64,000 bases of DNA from Actinomyces oris (GTDB lineage Bacteria; Actinomycetota; Actinomycetes; Actinomycetales; Actinomycetaceae): positions 28,270-92,269 of the forward strand of contig NZ_MSKL01000014.1 in NCBI RefSeq assembly GCF_001937665.1, given 5' to 3'. The notes beneath the pieces are model-generated. The model was given only the letters and a program-made list of their open reading frames with translations, was not told the DNA's origin and ran no database searches. Positions 1-8,794 of the stretch are shown here, in pieces; position 1 is the first letter of the stretch; the number at the start of each line of letters is the position of its first letter. The translations under genes and the position numbers were made by a program.

Positions 1-55
1 TCATCGCGCCCGAAAACAATCCATGACGAGTACCAGTTGTGTGGGAGTGATATCC

Positions 56-406
56 ATGTCGACACGGCGAGCCATGCCACTCATCACTGTGCGCGATCTT
101 GATGCTGCCATTGAAGCCTATCGTCGCCTCACCGGGATGGAGGTGGTCATGAATCATGGCTGGATCGCCACCCTGTCCCCGCCAGGGGATCGTTCCATCC
201 AAATCAGTTTGATCGCCTCTGATCCCACTGCTCCGGTCAACCCGGCGGTCTCCATCGAGGTGGATGATCTGGATGATGCCTACCGGATCGCTCGGGAGAA
301 CGGCTGGGAGATCGTGCATGAACTCGCTGTGGAGGAGTGGGGGGTGCGTCGTTTCTTCTTCCAGGATGCGGACGGAAACATCGTGAATGTCCTTTCCCAT
401 CTGTGA
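56..406 (+). CDS. VOC (glyoxalase/bleomycin-resistance fold) family protein
   Basis: A 116-residue single-domain protein of the vicinal-oxygen-chelate fold. It opens with the typical beta-strand and helix (PLITVRDLDAAIEAYRRL) and ends with the family's closing pattern (FFFQDADGNIVNVLSH). Such proteins are small cytosolic enzymes or binding proteins, and the substrate cannot be read from sequence. The ATG at 56 is chosen because GGGAG (43-47) lies at ribosome-binding distance; an upstream ATG at 23 and a downstream one at 74 are possible. The gene stands alone ahead of deoC. Family call good, function unknown. Confidence 0.75.
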   Translation: MSTRRAMPLITVRDLDAAIEAYRRLTGMEVVMNHGWIATLSPPGDRSIQISLIASDPTAPVNPAVSIEVDDLDDAYRIARENGWEIVHELAVEEWGVRRFFFQDADGNIVNVLSHL

Positions 407-497
407 TTCCAGCGTTGACGGTATGTCGTGTGGTTGCTTTGCCCGTGTCAGGTAGGTCAGTCCATGATGGTATGGACGCTCTTGAAAGGACCCCCCC

Positions 498-1151
498 ATG
501 ACCACGCGCGCCCAGATCGCCCGCCTCATCGACCACACCCTCCTCAAGCCCGAGACCACTGCCGCCCAGGTCGACGCGCTCATCGCCGAAGCCGCCGCCC
601 TGGGCGCATACAGCGTGTGCGTCTCCCCGAGCCTCCTGCCGCTGGAGGTTCCCGACACACTGCACGTGGCCACGGTCTGCGGCTTCCCCTCCGGTGCTCA
701 CGCCACTGCTGTCAAGGCTGCCGAGGCCGCCGACGCCCTCACCAAGGGGGCCGAGGAGATCGACATGGTCGTCAACCTTCGCCTCGTCAAGGAGAGCGAC
801 GTCGACGCCGTCGAGGCCGACATCCGTGGCGTGCGCGAGGCCTGCCGGGGCGCCGTCCTCAAGGTCATCATCGAGTCCGCCGCCCTCACCGACGACGAGA
901 TCGTCTCCACCTGCCGTGCCGCCGAGGCCGCCGGGGCCGACTTCGTCAAGACCTCCACCGGCTTCCACCCCGCCGGCGGCGCCTCCACCCACGCCGTTGC
1001 CCTGATGCGTGCCACCGTCGGAGACCGCCTCGGTGTCAAGGCCTCCGGCGGCATCCGCACCGCCGCCGACGCCCTCGCCATGGTTGAGGCCGGCGCCAAT
1101 CGCCTGGGTCTGTCCGCCAGCGCCGCCGTCCTGGAGGGGCTGGAGGTCTGA
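498..1151 (+). CDS. deoC: Deoxyribose-phosphate aldolase
   Basis: A 217-residue class I aldolase that splits 2-deoxyribose 5-phosphate into acetaldehyde and glyceraldehyde 3-phosphate in deoxynucleoside breakdown. The TIM-barrel motifs are clear: IDHTLLKPE near the start, EIDMVVN, and two lysine strands, [10 protein letters not shown] (Lys151, expected Schiff-base lysine) and GVKASGGIR (Lys181). Length is normal for short bacterial DeoC. The start has an AAAGGA ribosome-binding site (486-491). No other deo gene is adjacent, so it appears monocistronic and ends at the hairpin at 1191-1218. The same window carries a purine permease/phosphorylase pair at 30.6-32.9 kb. Confidence 0.95.
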   Translation: MTTRAQIARLIDHTLLKPETTAAQVDALIAEAAALGAYSVCVSPSLLPLEVPDTLHVATVCGFPSGAHATAVKAAEAADALTKGAEEIDMVVNLRLVKESDVDAVEADIRGVREACRGAVLKVIIESAALTDDEIVSTCRAAEAAGADFVKTSTGFHPAGGASTHAVALMRATVGDRLGVKASGGIRTAADALAMVEAGANRLGLSASAAVLEGLEV

Positions 1152-1190
1152 AGAGAACCGTGCGTCGTCGCACATCACCGAACATCACTG

Positions 1191-1218
1191 ACGGGCCCGG
1201 CATGACAGCCGGGCCCGT
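1191..1218 (+). terminator. Terminator hairpin after deoC
   Basis: Perfect 11-bp inverted repeat ACGGGCCCGGC / GCCGGGCCCGT with a 6-nt loop, 40 nt past the deoC stop. There is no strong U-tract, which is common in high-GC actinobacteria. Confidence 0.7.
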
Positions 1219-1259
1219 TGCCGTCCGCACCGGCATGAAACAGAAAGGGTCGCCTCAAC

Positions 1260-1297
1260 TTGCCAAGTTTCGGGCAACCGAAACTATACTCGGCTCT
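1260..1297 (+). promoter_or_regulatory. Promoter of the metal-uptake operon with an 18-bp palindromic operator
   Basis: A perfect dyad GTTTCGGGCAACCGAAAC (1267-1284) directly abuts the -10 box TATACT (1285-1290); TTGCCA at 1260-1265 is a candidate -35 with a 19-bp spacer. The dyad fills the spacer, so a bound repressor would block RNA polymerase. Its position in front of a metal ABC importer points to a metal-sensing repressor of the DtxR/MntR or Zur type, but the sequence matches neither textbook consensus closely and no such regulator lies in the window. The start codon at 1298 is 7 nt past the -10, implying a leaderless mRNA. Confidence 0.7.
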
Positions 1298-2500
1298 ATG
1301 AGAACCATCCCCAGTATGAGTCGCCGCAGCGCCGCGGCACTCGCCTGCCTCGCCCTGTCCGCTCCCGCCCTGGCCGCCTGTGGTCACAGCTCGACCTCGG
1401 CCGACGACTCGGGAACGGTCAAGGCAGTCGCCTCCACCACGCAGATCTGCGACTACATCACCCAGCTCGCCACCGGAGACGCCTCCAGTGACCTCTCCTT
1501 CGACCGCACCGGAGCGGACGGCAAGACCCAGCACTTCGGCGCCGACGCCGCCACGGCCAAGTCCCGCCTCAAGCTCACCTGCCTGCTGGCCCCCAACGCC
1601 TCAGCGCACGAGCACGACATGACCACGGCCCAGTCCAAGGCCCTGTCCGAGGCGGATCTCTTCTTCATCTCCGGCGTCGACCTGGAGCACTTCCTGGACT
1701 CCGCCGTCGACTCCACCGGATTCAAGGGCACCATGGTGGTGACCTCCGGGGTCGCCGGGGCCGCCGACGTCGATGACCTGGCGGCCCAGAAGAAGAAGGA
1801 GGAGGCCAAGCCCTACAAGGTCGACCGAGGCAGCGCCAAGGTCGAGGTCGCCAAGTGGCCCTTCCCCCCGGAGGAGGGCGAGAGCGAGCCCGAGTTCCGC
1901 TTCGACCCGCACGTGTGGACCTCACCGAAGAACGCCATCGTCCAGGTCACCAACATCGGTGCCGCCCTGGAGAAGGCCGCCCCCGACCAGGCCGGCGTCT
2001 TCCGCAACCACGTGGACGCCTACGTCGCCAAGCTCAAGAAGCTCGACGAGTGGGCCGCCGCCTCACTCAACTCGGTGCCCCAGAACAAGCGGGTCCTGTT
2101 CACCAGTCACGACGCCTTCGGCTACTTCAGCAAGGAGTTCGGCGTGAAGTTCGAGGGCGCCGCCCTGTCCGACTTCAACGCCCAGCAGGACGCCACCGCC
2201 GACAAGATCAAGGAGACCGCGGACAAGGTCAAGGCCTCCGGGGCCGTGGCCATCTTCGCTGAGAACTCCAACAACCCCAAGTCCGTCCAGAAGGTCGCCG
2301 AGGTCGCCGGAGTCAAGGCGGTCATCGGTGACGAGGCCCTCTACGGCGACTCCCTGGGGACCCCCGGATCCGACGGCGAGACCTACATCGGTTCCATCCT
2401 CCACAACGTCTCCAACCTCACCAAGGCCTGGGGCGGTACGGTCTCCGAGATCCCCGCCGACCTCGCCCAGTGGACCCCCAAGGCGTCCGACGTCAAGTGA
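1298..2500 (+). CDS. Metal (zinc-type) ABC transporter substrate-binding lipoprotein
   Basis: A 400-residue lipoprotein of the cluster A-I (ZnuA/TroA) family that captures a divalent metal outside the membrane and passes it to the two permeases downstream. The N-terminus is a lipoprotein signal peptide ending in LAAC. Likely metal ligands are in NASAHEHDM, FDPHVWTSP, SHDAFGYF and the C-terminal GDEALYGDSLG. A histidine in SHDAFGYF is the pattern of zinc-type members; manganese-type members usually have glutamate there. A charged linker (KKKEEAKP, then EEGESEPE) lies between ligands. Start at 1298 is set by the promoter spacing (leaderless); 1316 is the alternative. First gene of a four-gene operon. 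Confidence 0.9.
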   Translation: MRTIPSMSRRSAAALACLALSAPALAACGHSSTSADDSGTVKAVASTTQICDYITQLATGDASSDLSFDRTGADGKTQHFGADAATAKSRLKLTCLLAPNASAHEHDMTTAQSKALSEADLFFISGVDLEHFLDSAVDSTGFKGTMVVTSGVAGAADVDDLAAQKKKEEAKPYKVDRGSAKVEVAKWPFPPEEGESEPEFRFDPHVWTSPKNAIVQVTNIGAALEKAAPDQAGVFRNHVDAYVAKLKKLDEWAAASLNSVPQNKRVLFTSHDAFGYFSKEFGVKFEGAALSDFNAQQDATADKIKETADKVKASGAVAIFAENSNNPKSVQKVAEVAGVKAVIGDEALYGDSLGTPGSDGETYIGSILHNVSNLTKAWGGTVSEIPADLAQWTPKASDVK

Positions 2501-2508
2501 GGAACCGT

Positions 2509-3336
2509 ATGACAGACCCCCGTGATCGAGCTCCCGATATGGCCACCCCTGCCACCCCAACCGCCACCGCCGAACCGGTCGTCACCCTGGAGGGCGCCTC
2601 CTTCTCCTACGGCTCCTCCACCGTGCTCACCGGCGTCGACGGTCAGGTGCCGGCCGGGCAGGCCCTCGCACTCGTCGGCCCCAACGGCTCAGGCAAGACG
2701 ACACTCATGCGGGCACTGCTCGGCATGGTGACCGTCAGCAAAGGCCGGGTGCGTGTCAATGGGGCGGCACCGGGTAGAGCGCCACGGGGGTCCGTCGGAT
2801 ACGTTCCCCAGCTCAGCGACCTCGACCCCACCTTTCCCGTCACCGTGCGGGAGGTGGTCCAGATGGGGATGTACTCACAGCTCGGCATCCTGCGGCGTCC
2901 CGGCGCCGAGGTCCGTCGTCGGGCGCTGGAGGCCCTCGAGAACGTGGGGCTGGCCGACCGCGCCGAACGGCGCTTCGGCACCCTGTCCGGCGGTCAGCAG
3001 CAGCGAGTCCTCGTGGCGCGCTGCGTGGCCGCCAGGCCTCGCCTCATCCTCCTCGATGAGCCCTTCAACGGCCTGGACCAGCCCAACCGCGAGGCCCTGC
3101 TGTCCATCATCACCGACCTCAAGGAGCAGGGCGTCTCCCTGATCATCTCCACCCACGACCTGGTTCTGGCCCAGGAGACCTGCGAGCAGGCGGCCCTCCT
3201 GGCCGGACGGCAGATCGCCTTCGGTCCGCGCGACGACGTGCTCGTGGCCCGCTACATCGACGAGGCCTACGGCGGCCACGGCACGACTCGGCTGCTGGGG
3301 CTTCGCTCCGGCGCGGGGGCGCAGGAGCTGTCATGA
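2509..3336 (+). CDS. Metal ABC transporter ATP-binding protein
   Basis: A 275-residue ABC ATPase that powers the metal importer. It has Walker A (GPNGSGKTT), signature (LSGGQQQR), Walker B (RLILLDEP) and the H-loop (ISTHDL), in the usual order. The ATG at 2509 is preceded by GAGGAA (2499-2504), which overlaps the stop of the binding-protein gene, so the two are tightly coupled. An in-frame ATG at 2470 lies inside the upstream gene and has no ribosome-binding site. The stop overlaps the next start (ATGA at 3333-3336). Family members serve zinc, manganese or iron; zinc is favoured from the binding protein. Confidence 0.93.
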   Translation: MTDPRDRAPDMATPATPTATAEPVVTLEGASFSYGSSTVLTGVDGQVPAGQALALVGPNGSGKTTLMRALLGMVTVSKGRVRVNGAAPGRAPRGSVGYVPQLSDLDPTFPVTVREVVQMGMYSQLGILRRPGAEVRRRALEALENVGLADRAERRFGTLSGGQQQRVLVARCVAARPRLILLDEPFNGLDQPNREALLSIITDLKEQGVSLIISTHDLVLAQETCEQAALLAGRQIAFGPRDDVLVARYIDEAYGGHGTTRLLGLRSGAGAQELS

Positions 3337-4391
3337 GTGACGCGATGACGCTCTTCAGCCAGGCCCTCGAGCAGCTGCGCCTGGCGGCCGTCAATGTCCC
3401 CGGACTCACGGACCTGGCTGACGCCCCCTTCCTCTTCCGCCCCCTGGTCATGGTGGTGCTTCTGGGCGTCGTCGCCGGTGTCATCGGTGTCATCGTCAAC
3501 CTGCGCAGCGCCGAGTTCAGTGCCGAGGCCATGGTCCACGCCGTCTTCCCAGGGATCGTCGCCGGCGCCGTCTACTGGGGGATCGACGCGATCATCCCGG
3601 CGGCCTCCGTCGTCGCCGTCGTCGCGGCCCTGGTCCTGACCATCGTCTCCCACCGCTCGCGTCGGGGTGAGGCATCCGAGGCCGGCACCGCCGTCGTCCT
3701 CACCAGCTTCTTTTCCATCGGGCTCATTCTGTCCCTGGCCAAGGGCGACATGTCCGGCCAGCTCGAGGCCCTCATGTTCGGGCGCCTGCTGGAGGTCACC
3801 GATGCGCGCCTCGCGCAGGCGCTCATCGTGTGCGCCGTCGCGCTCCTGCTCATCATGGCGACCTGGAAGGAGCAGGTCGCCTACGCCTTCGACCGCACCG
3901 GTGCCCGGGCCTCCGGGCTGAGGCTCCTCATGCTCGACCTGGTCCTCAACACCGCCATCGCGGCCACGGTCGTCTCCGCCTCGACGGCGGTGGGCATCCT
4001 CCTCGTCATCGGCTACCTCGTCATCCCCGGGGCGACGGCGCGCATCCTCGCCTTCCGGGTGCGCACCATGGTCCTTGTCGCCATTGCTGTTGGTGTGGGC
4101 GGGGGATACCTCGGCATGCTGCTCATGGCTCTGCCCGAGACCCTCGACAAACCGATCTCCCCGCAGGCCACCGTGGCCCTGGTGATGACGGGGATCCTCC
4201 TGCTCGCCGTCTGCGTCGCCGCCGTGCGCGAGAGGCTCCGCAGACCGGCTCGGCGCGTTCGCTCGGCGCAGTCCGCAACAGCTGTGTCGACCTCGACGAC
4301 GGCGAGCGCGGACGGCACCGTTGATCGTGCTGGGGGACCAGAGGGGGCGGCGAGTGCTGTTGCCCCGATGGCCGAAGGAGGCCGAGTATGA
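3333..4391 (+). CDS. Metal ABC transporter permease (first)
   Basis: A 352-residue polytopic membrane protein of the ZnuB/MntB (ABC-3) family with about eight hydrophobic segments, for example LVMVVLLGVVAGVIGVIV and VGILLVIGYLVIPG. The GAEFSAEAMVHAVFPGIVAG-like stretch early in the protein matches the conserved SHAxxPG region of the family. A C-terminal tail of about 60 residues rich in Ser, Thr and Ala extends beyond the last helix and is probably cytoplasmic and disordered. Start and stop overlap the neighbours by 4 nt (ATGA), so it is translated with the ATPase and the second permease. Confidence 0.9.
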   Translation: MSDAMTLFSQALEQLRLAAVNVPGLTDLADAPFLFRPLVMVVLLGVVAGVIGVIVNLRSAEFSAEAMVHAVFPGIVAGAVYWGIDAIIPAASVVAVVAALVLTIVSHRSRRGEASEAGTAVVLTSFFSIGLILSLAKGDMSGQLEALMFGRLLEVTDARLAQALIVCAVALLLIMATWKEQVAYAFDRTGARASGLRLLMLDLVLNTAIAATVVSASTAVGILLVIGYLVIPGATARILAFRVRTMVLVAIAVGVGGGYLGMLLMALPETLDKPISPQATVALVMTGILLLAVCVAAVRERLRRPARRVRSAQSATAVSTSTTASADGTVDRAGGPEGAASAVAPMAEGGRV

Positions 4392-5272
4392 GCATCGGTC
4401 TCGACATCCTCCTGCTGCCCATCATCGAGGTCGTTCTCATGGGGCTGCTGGCCGGGCTCGTGGGCGCGCTTGCACTGGTCCATCGCCGGATCTTCTTCAC
4501 CGAGTCACTCACCCACGCGACCTTCCCGGGCGCGATCGTCGGCGTGGTCGCAGCCGCCTGGTTCTCGCGGGTGATCCTCGGTCAGCGGGCCGACTTCACC
4601 CTCCTGTCCACCCTGGTACTGGTGGGGGCCGCCCTCATGTGCCTGCCGATGATCTGGCTCATGCGGCGTCTCTCCCAGGTGCCCGGGGTCTCGTCCCAGT
4701 CGGCCGCCGGCGTCGTCCTCACCTTCGGCTTCGCCCTGGGCTACTTCCTCAACAAGTGGTTCGCCCCGCTGCCGATCAAGGTGGACTCCTTCCTGGCTGG
4801 ATCCGTGCTCAACGTCAACCACGTCGACGTCATCGCCGTCGGCGCCGTCCTGGTGATGACGCTCCTCGTGCTTCTGGTGGCCGGGCGGTTCCTCACCTTC
4901 TACAGCTTCGACCCACTGGGCTACCGCGCCAGCGGGCTGAACCCCGCCTGGGCCGAGGGAACCGTCATGGTCATGATCACCCTGACCATCGTGATGCTCG
5001 TTCCCGCCGTCGGCACGATTCTACCCATCGCACTCATTGCCGCGCCCGCGGCCGCGCTGGCGCCGTGGACGCGCACCATGCGGCACCTGCTGATCGCCGC
5101 CCCTGTTCTTGGTGCGGCCACGGCCCTGGCAGGGCTGTTGATCGCGGTGCGGCTCAGCCTATCCGCCGGCGGAGTCATCGCGGTGACCTCCGGGGTGGTC
5201 TACCTGGTCTCGGCCCTGGTCCACGGGGCCGTGATGAGCGGATCTCGGGTGCCGCAGCTACGCAGGGGATGA
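4388..5272 (+). CDS. Metal ABC transporter permease (second)
   Basis: A 294-residue ABC-3 family permease, paralogous to the preceding gene and probably its partner in a heterodimeric channel. The family signature FTESLTHATFPGAIVGV is near residue 40, followed by hydrophobic helices such as VILVLLVAGRFLTFY-like and MITLTIVMLVPAVGTILP. It begins inside the stop of the first permease (ATGA, 4388-4391). It is the last gene of the operon; the next gene is convergent. Two different permeases with one ATPase occur in several actinobacterial and streptococcal metal importers. Confidence 0.9.
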   Translation: MSIGLDILLLPIIEVVLMGLLAGLVGALALVHRRIFFTESLTHATFPGAIVGVVAAAWFSRVILGQRADFTLLSTLVLVGAALMCLPMIWLMRRLSQVPGVSSQSAAGVVLTFGFALGYFLNKWFAPLPIKVDSFLAGSVLNVNHVDVIAVGAVLVMTLLVLLVAGRFLTFYSFDPLGYRASGLNPAWAEGTVMVMITLTIVMLVPAVGTILPIALIAAPAAALAPWTRTMRHLLIAAPVLGAATALAGLLIAVRLSLSAGGVIAVTSGVVYLVSALVHGAVMSGSRVPQLRRG

Positions 5273-5342
5273 GTCCCCAGCGCCCGAATGAAAACGACCG
5301 GCGGTCTCCCGGCCTCCATGAGAACCGGAACGATTGAACACC

Positions 5343-5762
5343 TCAGGAGGCGCGGCGCGAGCGCATGGCTCCCAGCTGGGTGAGTGAGGAGTCCTCCGAA
5401 AGCTCCTGGTAGCGCGTCGAGCCGAGAGGGACCAGCGCCACTCGGCCCTGGCCATCGTGGTGGAATCCCCAGCCGTAGCGCTTGGCCAGTGGTGAGGAGC
5501 GCAGGCAGGCCTGGGGCTTGGCGAAGAAGGCCTCCCGCTGTGCGGCCCGCTCCGGAGGCTCAATGTTCTGACGGATGGCGTGCACCTCGAACAGCAGGTC
5601 GTCGGAGGTCAGCTCATAGGGGCGCTCACTGAGGAGCCGGTACTGGAGGAGGGCGATCGTCGGGGGCTTGCCCGCCGGGCCGGCAGGAGGCTCCTGCGCG
5701 TCCTGCGCCGGGCAGTCCTCGGCGACTCGGATGAATGTCTCAGTGTAGTTGGTGCTGCTCAT
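5343..5762 (-). CDS. DUF6157 family protein
   Basis: A 139-residue cytosolic protein of unknown function. It matches what I recall of the DUF6157 family: an N-terminal NYTETFIRVAEDCP, a middle TSDDLLFEVHAIR, and the diagnostic CLRSSPLAKRYGWGFHHD near residue 95. The start has no good ribosome-binding site, but a -10-like TAGCGT sits 7 nt upstream, so the message may be leaderless. It is divergent from the AraC-type regulator at 5865 across about 100 bp, which makes that regulator a candidate controller. Confidence 0.75.
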   Translation of the reverse strand: MSSTNYTETFIRVAEDCPAQDAQEPPAGPAGKPPTIALLQYRLLSERPYELTSDDLLFEVHAIRQNIEPPERAAQREAFFAKPQACLRSSPLAKRYGWGFHHDGQGRVALVPLGSTRYQELSEDSSLTQLGAMRSRRAS

Positions 5763-5769
5763 GACCAGA

Positions 5770-5775
5770 ACGCTA
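5770..5775 (-). promoter_or_regulatory. -10 box, leaderless start of the DUF6157 gene
   Basis: On the minus strand TAGCGT lies exactly 7 nt before the ATG at 5762. Spacing matches the leaderless pattern seen elsewhere in the window; no clear -35. Confidence 0.4.
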
Positions 5776-5864
5776 AGGGCGCCGGCCGGGGCGTCATAGA
5801 AGAAAGGCGACAGCTGGAGGCCGCCGGCCCCGGCGAGGCACGGGTGCGTGCCACACTAGGAGCC

Positions 5865-6725
5865 ATGTCAGCCGATCCGGACTGCGGTCCACGCCAGTCC
5901 CCGATCCGTCCGCAGGAGCGCACAGGGGTGCTGGCACCGGACAACCTCACCCGCTACGGCGCGCACTGGCTGGCACCCGATCCCACAGTGGCCGACGTCG
6001 TCGACCAGTACTGGTACGTCTCATGGAACCTGGGCGACCAGAGCGTGGACCAGCGGATCATCGACGCCCCGGCTGTGACCTTGACGGTGGAGGACGGCGA
6101 CGTGCCCGCGCCCCTGGTGATCACCGGAGTCCAGACCCGCGCCTGGCACCGCACGATCCAGGGTCGTGGAAGGGTCTTCGCCATACGGCTGCGACCGGCG
6201 GGACTCGCCGTTCTCGGCGCGCTGTCGCCCCAGTGCCTGGCCAACACCGCGCTTCCCCTGACCGAGGAGCTCGACGCTGGACTGCACGCACTCATGCGCA
6301 GGGTCGCAGCCCACCCCACGCCCCAGGCCCGCGCCCAGGCCGCCGATGAGGCGATCCGGGCACGGCTGGCCGAGCACCGGCCCTCGGAGAGCGGTCTCCT
6401 GGCCAACAGGGTGGTTGATGAGCTGCGCTCCCGGCTTCACCGGCGCACTGGCGACTCCCTGCCTGCGGCTCTGCACGTCAGTGAGCGCACGATCCAGCGC
6501 TGCCTGCGCGCCACCCTGGGACGCGGACCGAGATGGGTGGGGCACCGCATCAGGCTCCAGGAGGTGGTTCTGGCACTCACGGTGCGTCCCGAGGTCGACC
6601 TGGCCACGATCGCCGCAGACCTCGGCTTCGCCGACCAGTCTCACCTGTCGGGCGCCTTCAGGGCCGCCTGCGGGCTGAGCCCCAGCGCCTATCGGCGCAG
6701 CCTTGAGACCCTCATCAACGGATGA
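5865..6725 (+). CDS. AraC-type transcriptional regulator (DUF6597-like sensor domain)
   Basis: A 286-residue DNA-binding regulator. The N-terminal half (about residues 25-150; PTVADVVDQYWYVSWNL, then VLTITGVQTRAWHR-like sequence) resembles the DUF6597 sensor domain common in actinobacterial AraC proteins. The C-terminal 100 residues form the double helix-turn-helix: LPAALHVSERTIQRCLR and LATIAADLGFADQSHLS followed by FRAACGLSPSAYRR. The ATG at 5865 follows AGGAG (5859-5863); longer frames upstream only run antisense through the DUF6157 gene. Ligand unknown. Divergent partner of the DUF6157 gene. Confidence 0.85.
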   Translation: MSADPDCGPRQSPIRPQERTGVLAPDNLTRYGAHWLAPDPTVADVVDQYWYVSWNLGDQSVDQRIIDAPAVTLTVEDGDVPAPLVITGVQTRAWHRTIQGRGRVFAIRLRPAGLAVLGALSPQCLANTALPLTEELDAGLHALMRRVAAHPTPQARAQAADEAIRARLAEHRPSESGLLANRVVDELRSRLHRRTGDSLPAALHVSERTIQRCLRATLGRGPRWVGHRIRLQEVVLALTVRPEVDLATIAADLGFADQSHLSGAFRAACGLSPSAYRRSLETLING

Positions 6726-6755
6726 CGCGGCGGAGGCCGCGCCTGTGAGGCCCGC

Positions 6756-8495
6756 TCAGGCGGCGATCCCCAGGATGCCGCGCAGATCCTCCTTGATGGC
6801 CTCCAGGCGCTCAGCGGCCGCCTCCCGCACCTCGGCCACCGGAGTGTCATTCGTCGGCAGAATCACTTCGCAGTAGCACTTGAGCTTGGGCTCAGTCCCC
6901 GAGGGACGTACGACCACCCGATCATCCGAGGCCGTCACCCACACCAGTCCGTTCGTGGGGGGCAGGGTGCCGCCGTTGCCGTCCGAGATGCCGTCGAGCA
7001 GGTCCACCGTCTTGGTGACCGGGGAACCGGCGAGTTTGGCCGGCGCCCCGCCCGAGCGCAGACGCTCCATGGTGCTGGTGATGATGTCGAGGTCCTCGAC
7101 CCGCATGCTCAACGGGCTCGTGGCGTGCAGCCCGTGCTCGCGTGCGAGCCGGTTGAGCAGATCCTGCAAGGTCCGGCCCTGCTGCTTGAGCACGGAGATC
7201 AGCACCGCCAACCTCACCGAGGCGGAGATACCGTCCTTGTCCCGCACCGCGGCAGGATCGACGCAGTACCCCAGCGCCTCCTCGTAACCGAAGACCAGCC
7301 CTGGCTCCCGACTGATCCACTTGAAGCCCGTCAGGGTACGGCGGAAGCCCAACCCGTGGGACTGGGCGATCCGGCGCAGCAGGCGGGAGGAGACCACGGA
7401 GCAGGCCAGGACCCCGTTGCCGGCAAAGGCGGCCAGCTCGGCGGCCTGCTCGCCCAGGAGGGCGCCGACCTCATCGCCTGTCAGTTGACGCCAGCCGCTG
7501 GGAGCATCCGCGTCCGGGATGGCGGCGGAGCATCGATCAGCATCAGGATCGTTGGCGATCACCAGGTCCGCCTCGACCTCCCGAGCCTTCTCCAGCGCCA
7601 GGTCCAGCGCCCCGGGCTCCTCCGGATTGGGGAAGGCGACCGTCGGGAAGTCCGGATCCGGCTCGAACTGCTCGGCCACCTCGACGACGTCGGTGAACCC
7701 GACTCGCGCGAGCACCTCACGGCAGGTGGCCCCGCCCACGCCGTGCATCGCCGTCAACACGATCCTCACCGGGGCGGGGGCCGTCATCCGAGCGGCCTGA
7801 GCGGCCCGATCGATGTACTCCTCCCGGATCTCCGGGTCGACCGTCTCCCAGCCCGACTGCGGGCGAGGTACGGACCCGACCGGGCCCACGGCGTCGATCG
7901 CCGCAGCGATCTGGCTGTCATAGGGGGGAACGATCTGGGCTCCCTGACCCGAGTCGGTCACGGCCCGCCCTCCCAAGTAGACCTTGTAGCCGTTGTCCTG
8001 CGGCGGGTTGTGCGAGGCCGTCACCATGACACCGGCGTCAGCCTCCAGACGTCGCAGCGCGAAGGCGAGCACCGGGGTGGGGCAATGCGACTCGAAGAGG
8101 ATGGCCCGCCCACCTGCGCCGGTGACGACCGCGGCCGTATCGCGGGCGAACTGCTCGGAGTTGTGGCGGGCGTCGTAACCGATGACGACGCTGAAACCCT
8201 CACCGAGACGGGCCTTGAGATATGCGGACAGCCCCGCCGCGGCGCGGATGACGACGACCCGGTTCATCCGGTTGGGGCCACCGCCCAGGCGACCTCGCAA
8301 CCCGGCCGTGCCGAAGGCGAGCGTGCCGCTGAATGCGTCGCTGAGGGCCCTGCGAGCCGCCTGGGCCTGCTCGCCCTGTGAGCGGGCGGCACTCAGGAGC
8401 TCAGTGAGCTCGGCGCGGGTGGCTGGATCCGGATCATCCTGGATCCATGCGTTCACGGCAGCGTCGTCGTACACGTCTTCAGGGCCTCGGGTCAT
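6756..8495 (-). CDS. Phospho-sugar mutase (phosphoglucomutase/phosphomannomutase family)
   Basis: A 579-residue alpha-D-phosphohexomutase that moves phosphate between C1 and C6 of a hexose, feeding glycogen, cell-wall sugar or pentose pathways. The catalytic phosphoserine loop is TASHNP (Ser161), the Mg-binding loop DPDADR (316-321), and the C-terminal phosphate-binding loop GTEPKLK. Length and the FGTAGLRG motif near residue 61 fit the PgcA/PGM2-like branch, which often also acts on deoxyribose or ribose phosphates. A TACCGT -10-like box lies 7 nt upstream of the ATG. It is convergent with the AraC gene. Confidence 0.92.
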   Translation of the reverse strand: MTRGPEDVYDDAAVNAWIQDDPDPATRAELTELLSAARSQGEQAQAARRALSDAFSGTLAFGTAGLRGRLGGGPNRMNRVVVIRAAAGLSAYLKARLGEGFSVVIGYDARHNSEQFARDTAAVVTGAGGRAILFESHCPTPVLAFALRRLEADAGVMVTASHNPPQDNGYKVYLGGRAVTDSGQGAQIVPPYDSQIAAAIDAVGPVGSVPRPQSGWETVDPEIREEYIDRAAQAARMTAPAPVRIVLTAMHGVGGATCREVLARVGFTDVVEVAEQFEPDPDFPTVAFPNPEEPGALDLALEKAREVEADLVIANDPDADRCSAAIPDADAPSGWRQLTGDEVGALLGEQAAELAAFAGNGVLACSVVSSRLLRRIAQSHGLGFRRTLTGFKWISREPGLVFGYEEALGYCVDPAAVRDKDGISASVRLAVLISVLKQQGRTLQDLLNRLAREHGLHATSPLSMRVEDLDIITSTMERLRSGGAPAKLAGSPVTKTVDLLDGISDGNGGTLPPTNGLVWVTASDDRVVVRPSGTEPKLKCYCEVILPTNDTPVAEVREAAAERLEAIKEDLRGILGIAA

Positions 8496-8794
8496 ATCTG
8501 CGACGGTACCGCGCTAAAACCGATGGAAACGCTCACAATGGCGCTCCTCACTGGTGTTTCCAAACACAAGGAGAATTCAGTCACGGAAGTGATGGACCGC
8601 ACCTGAAATAAGATGTCTTAAATTAAAACAGCAAGACAATTCGAGGTTGTTTTGGGAGTTTTGAGATATGTGGTGAAGGTGAGAAAAGAGTGGGCGGTGA
8701 GGGCGGTCATCTGGGACCTTTATCCTGTATGTGTCCTCCGCTTCTGTGTGCCGGACACGTCGCCACCTCAGCCGGATTAAGGGATCATGGCCGC
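8496..8794. other. AT-rich intergenic region between phosphomutase and LOG genes
   Basis: About 300 bp with no supported gene. The centre (about 8560-8690) is strikingly AT-rich for this genome and contains a GTGTTT/AAACAC dyad (8554-8567), followed by AAGGAG without a usable frame, and a TAAGA/TCTTA dyad (8609-8620). It probably holds the divergent promoters of the two flanking genes. GATCAT at 8783-8788, 6 nt before the LOG start, is a possible -10. Confidence 0.5.
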
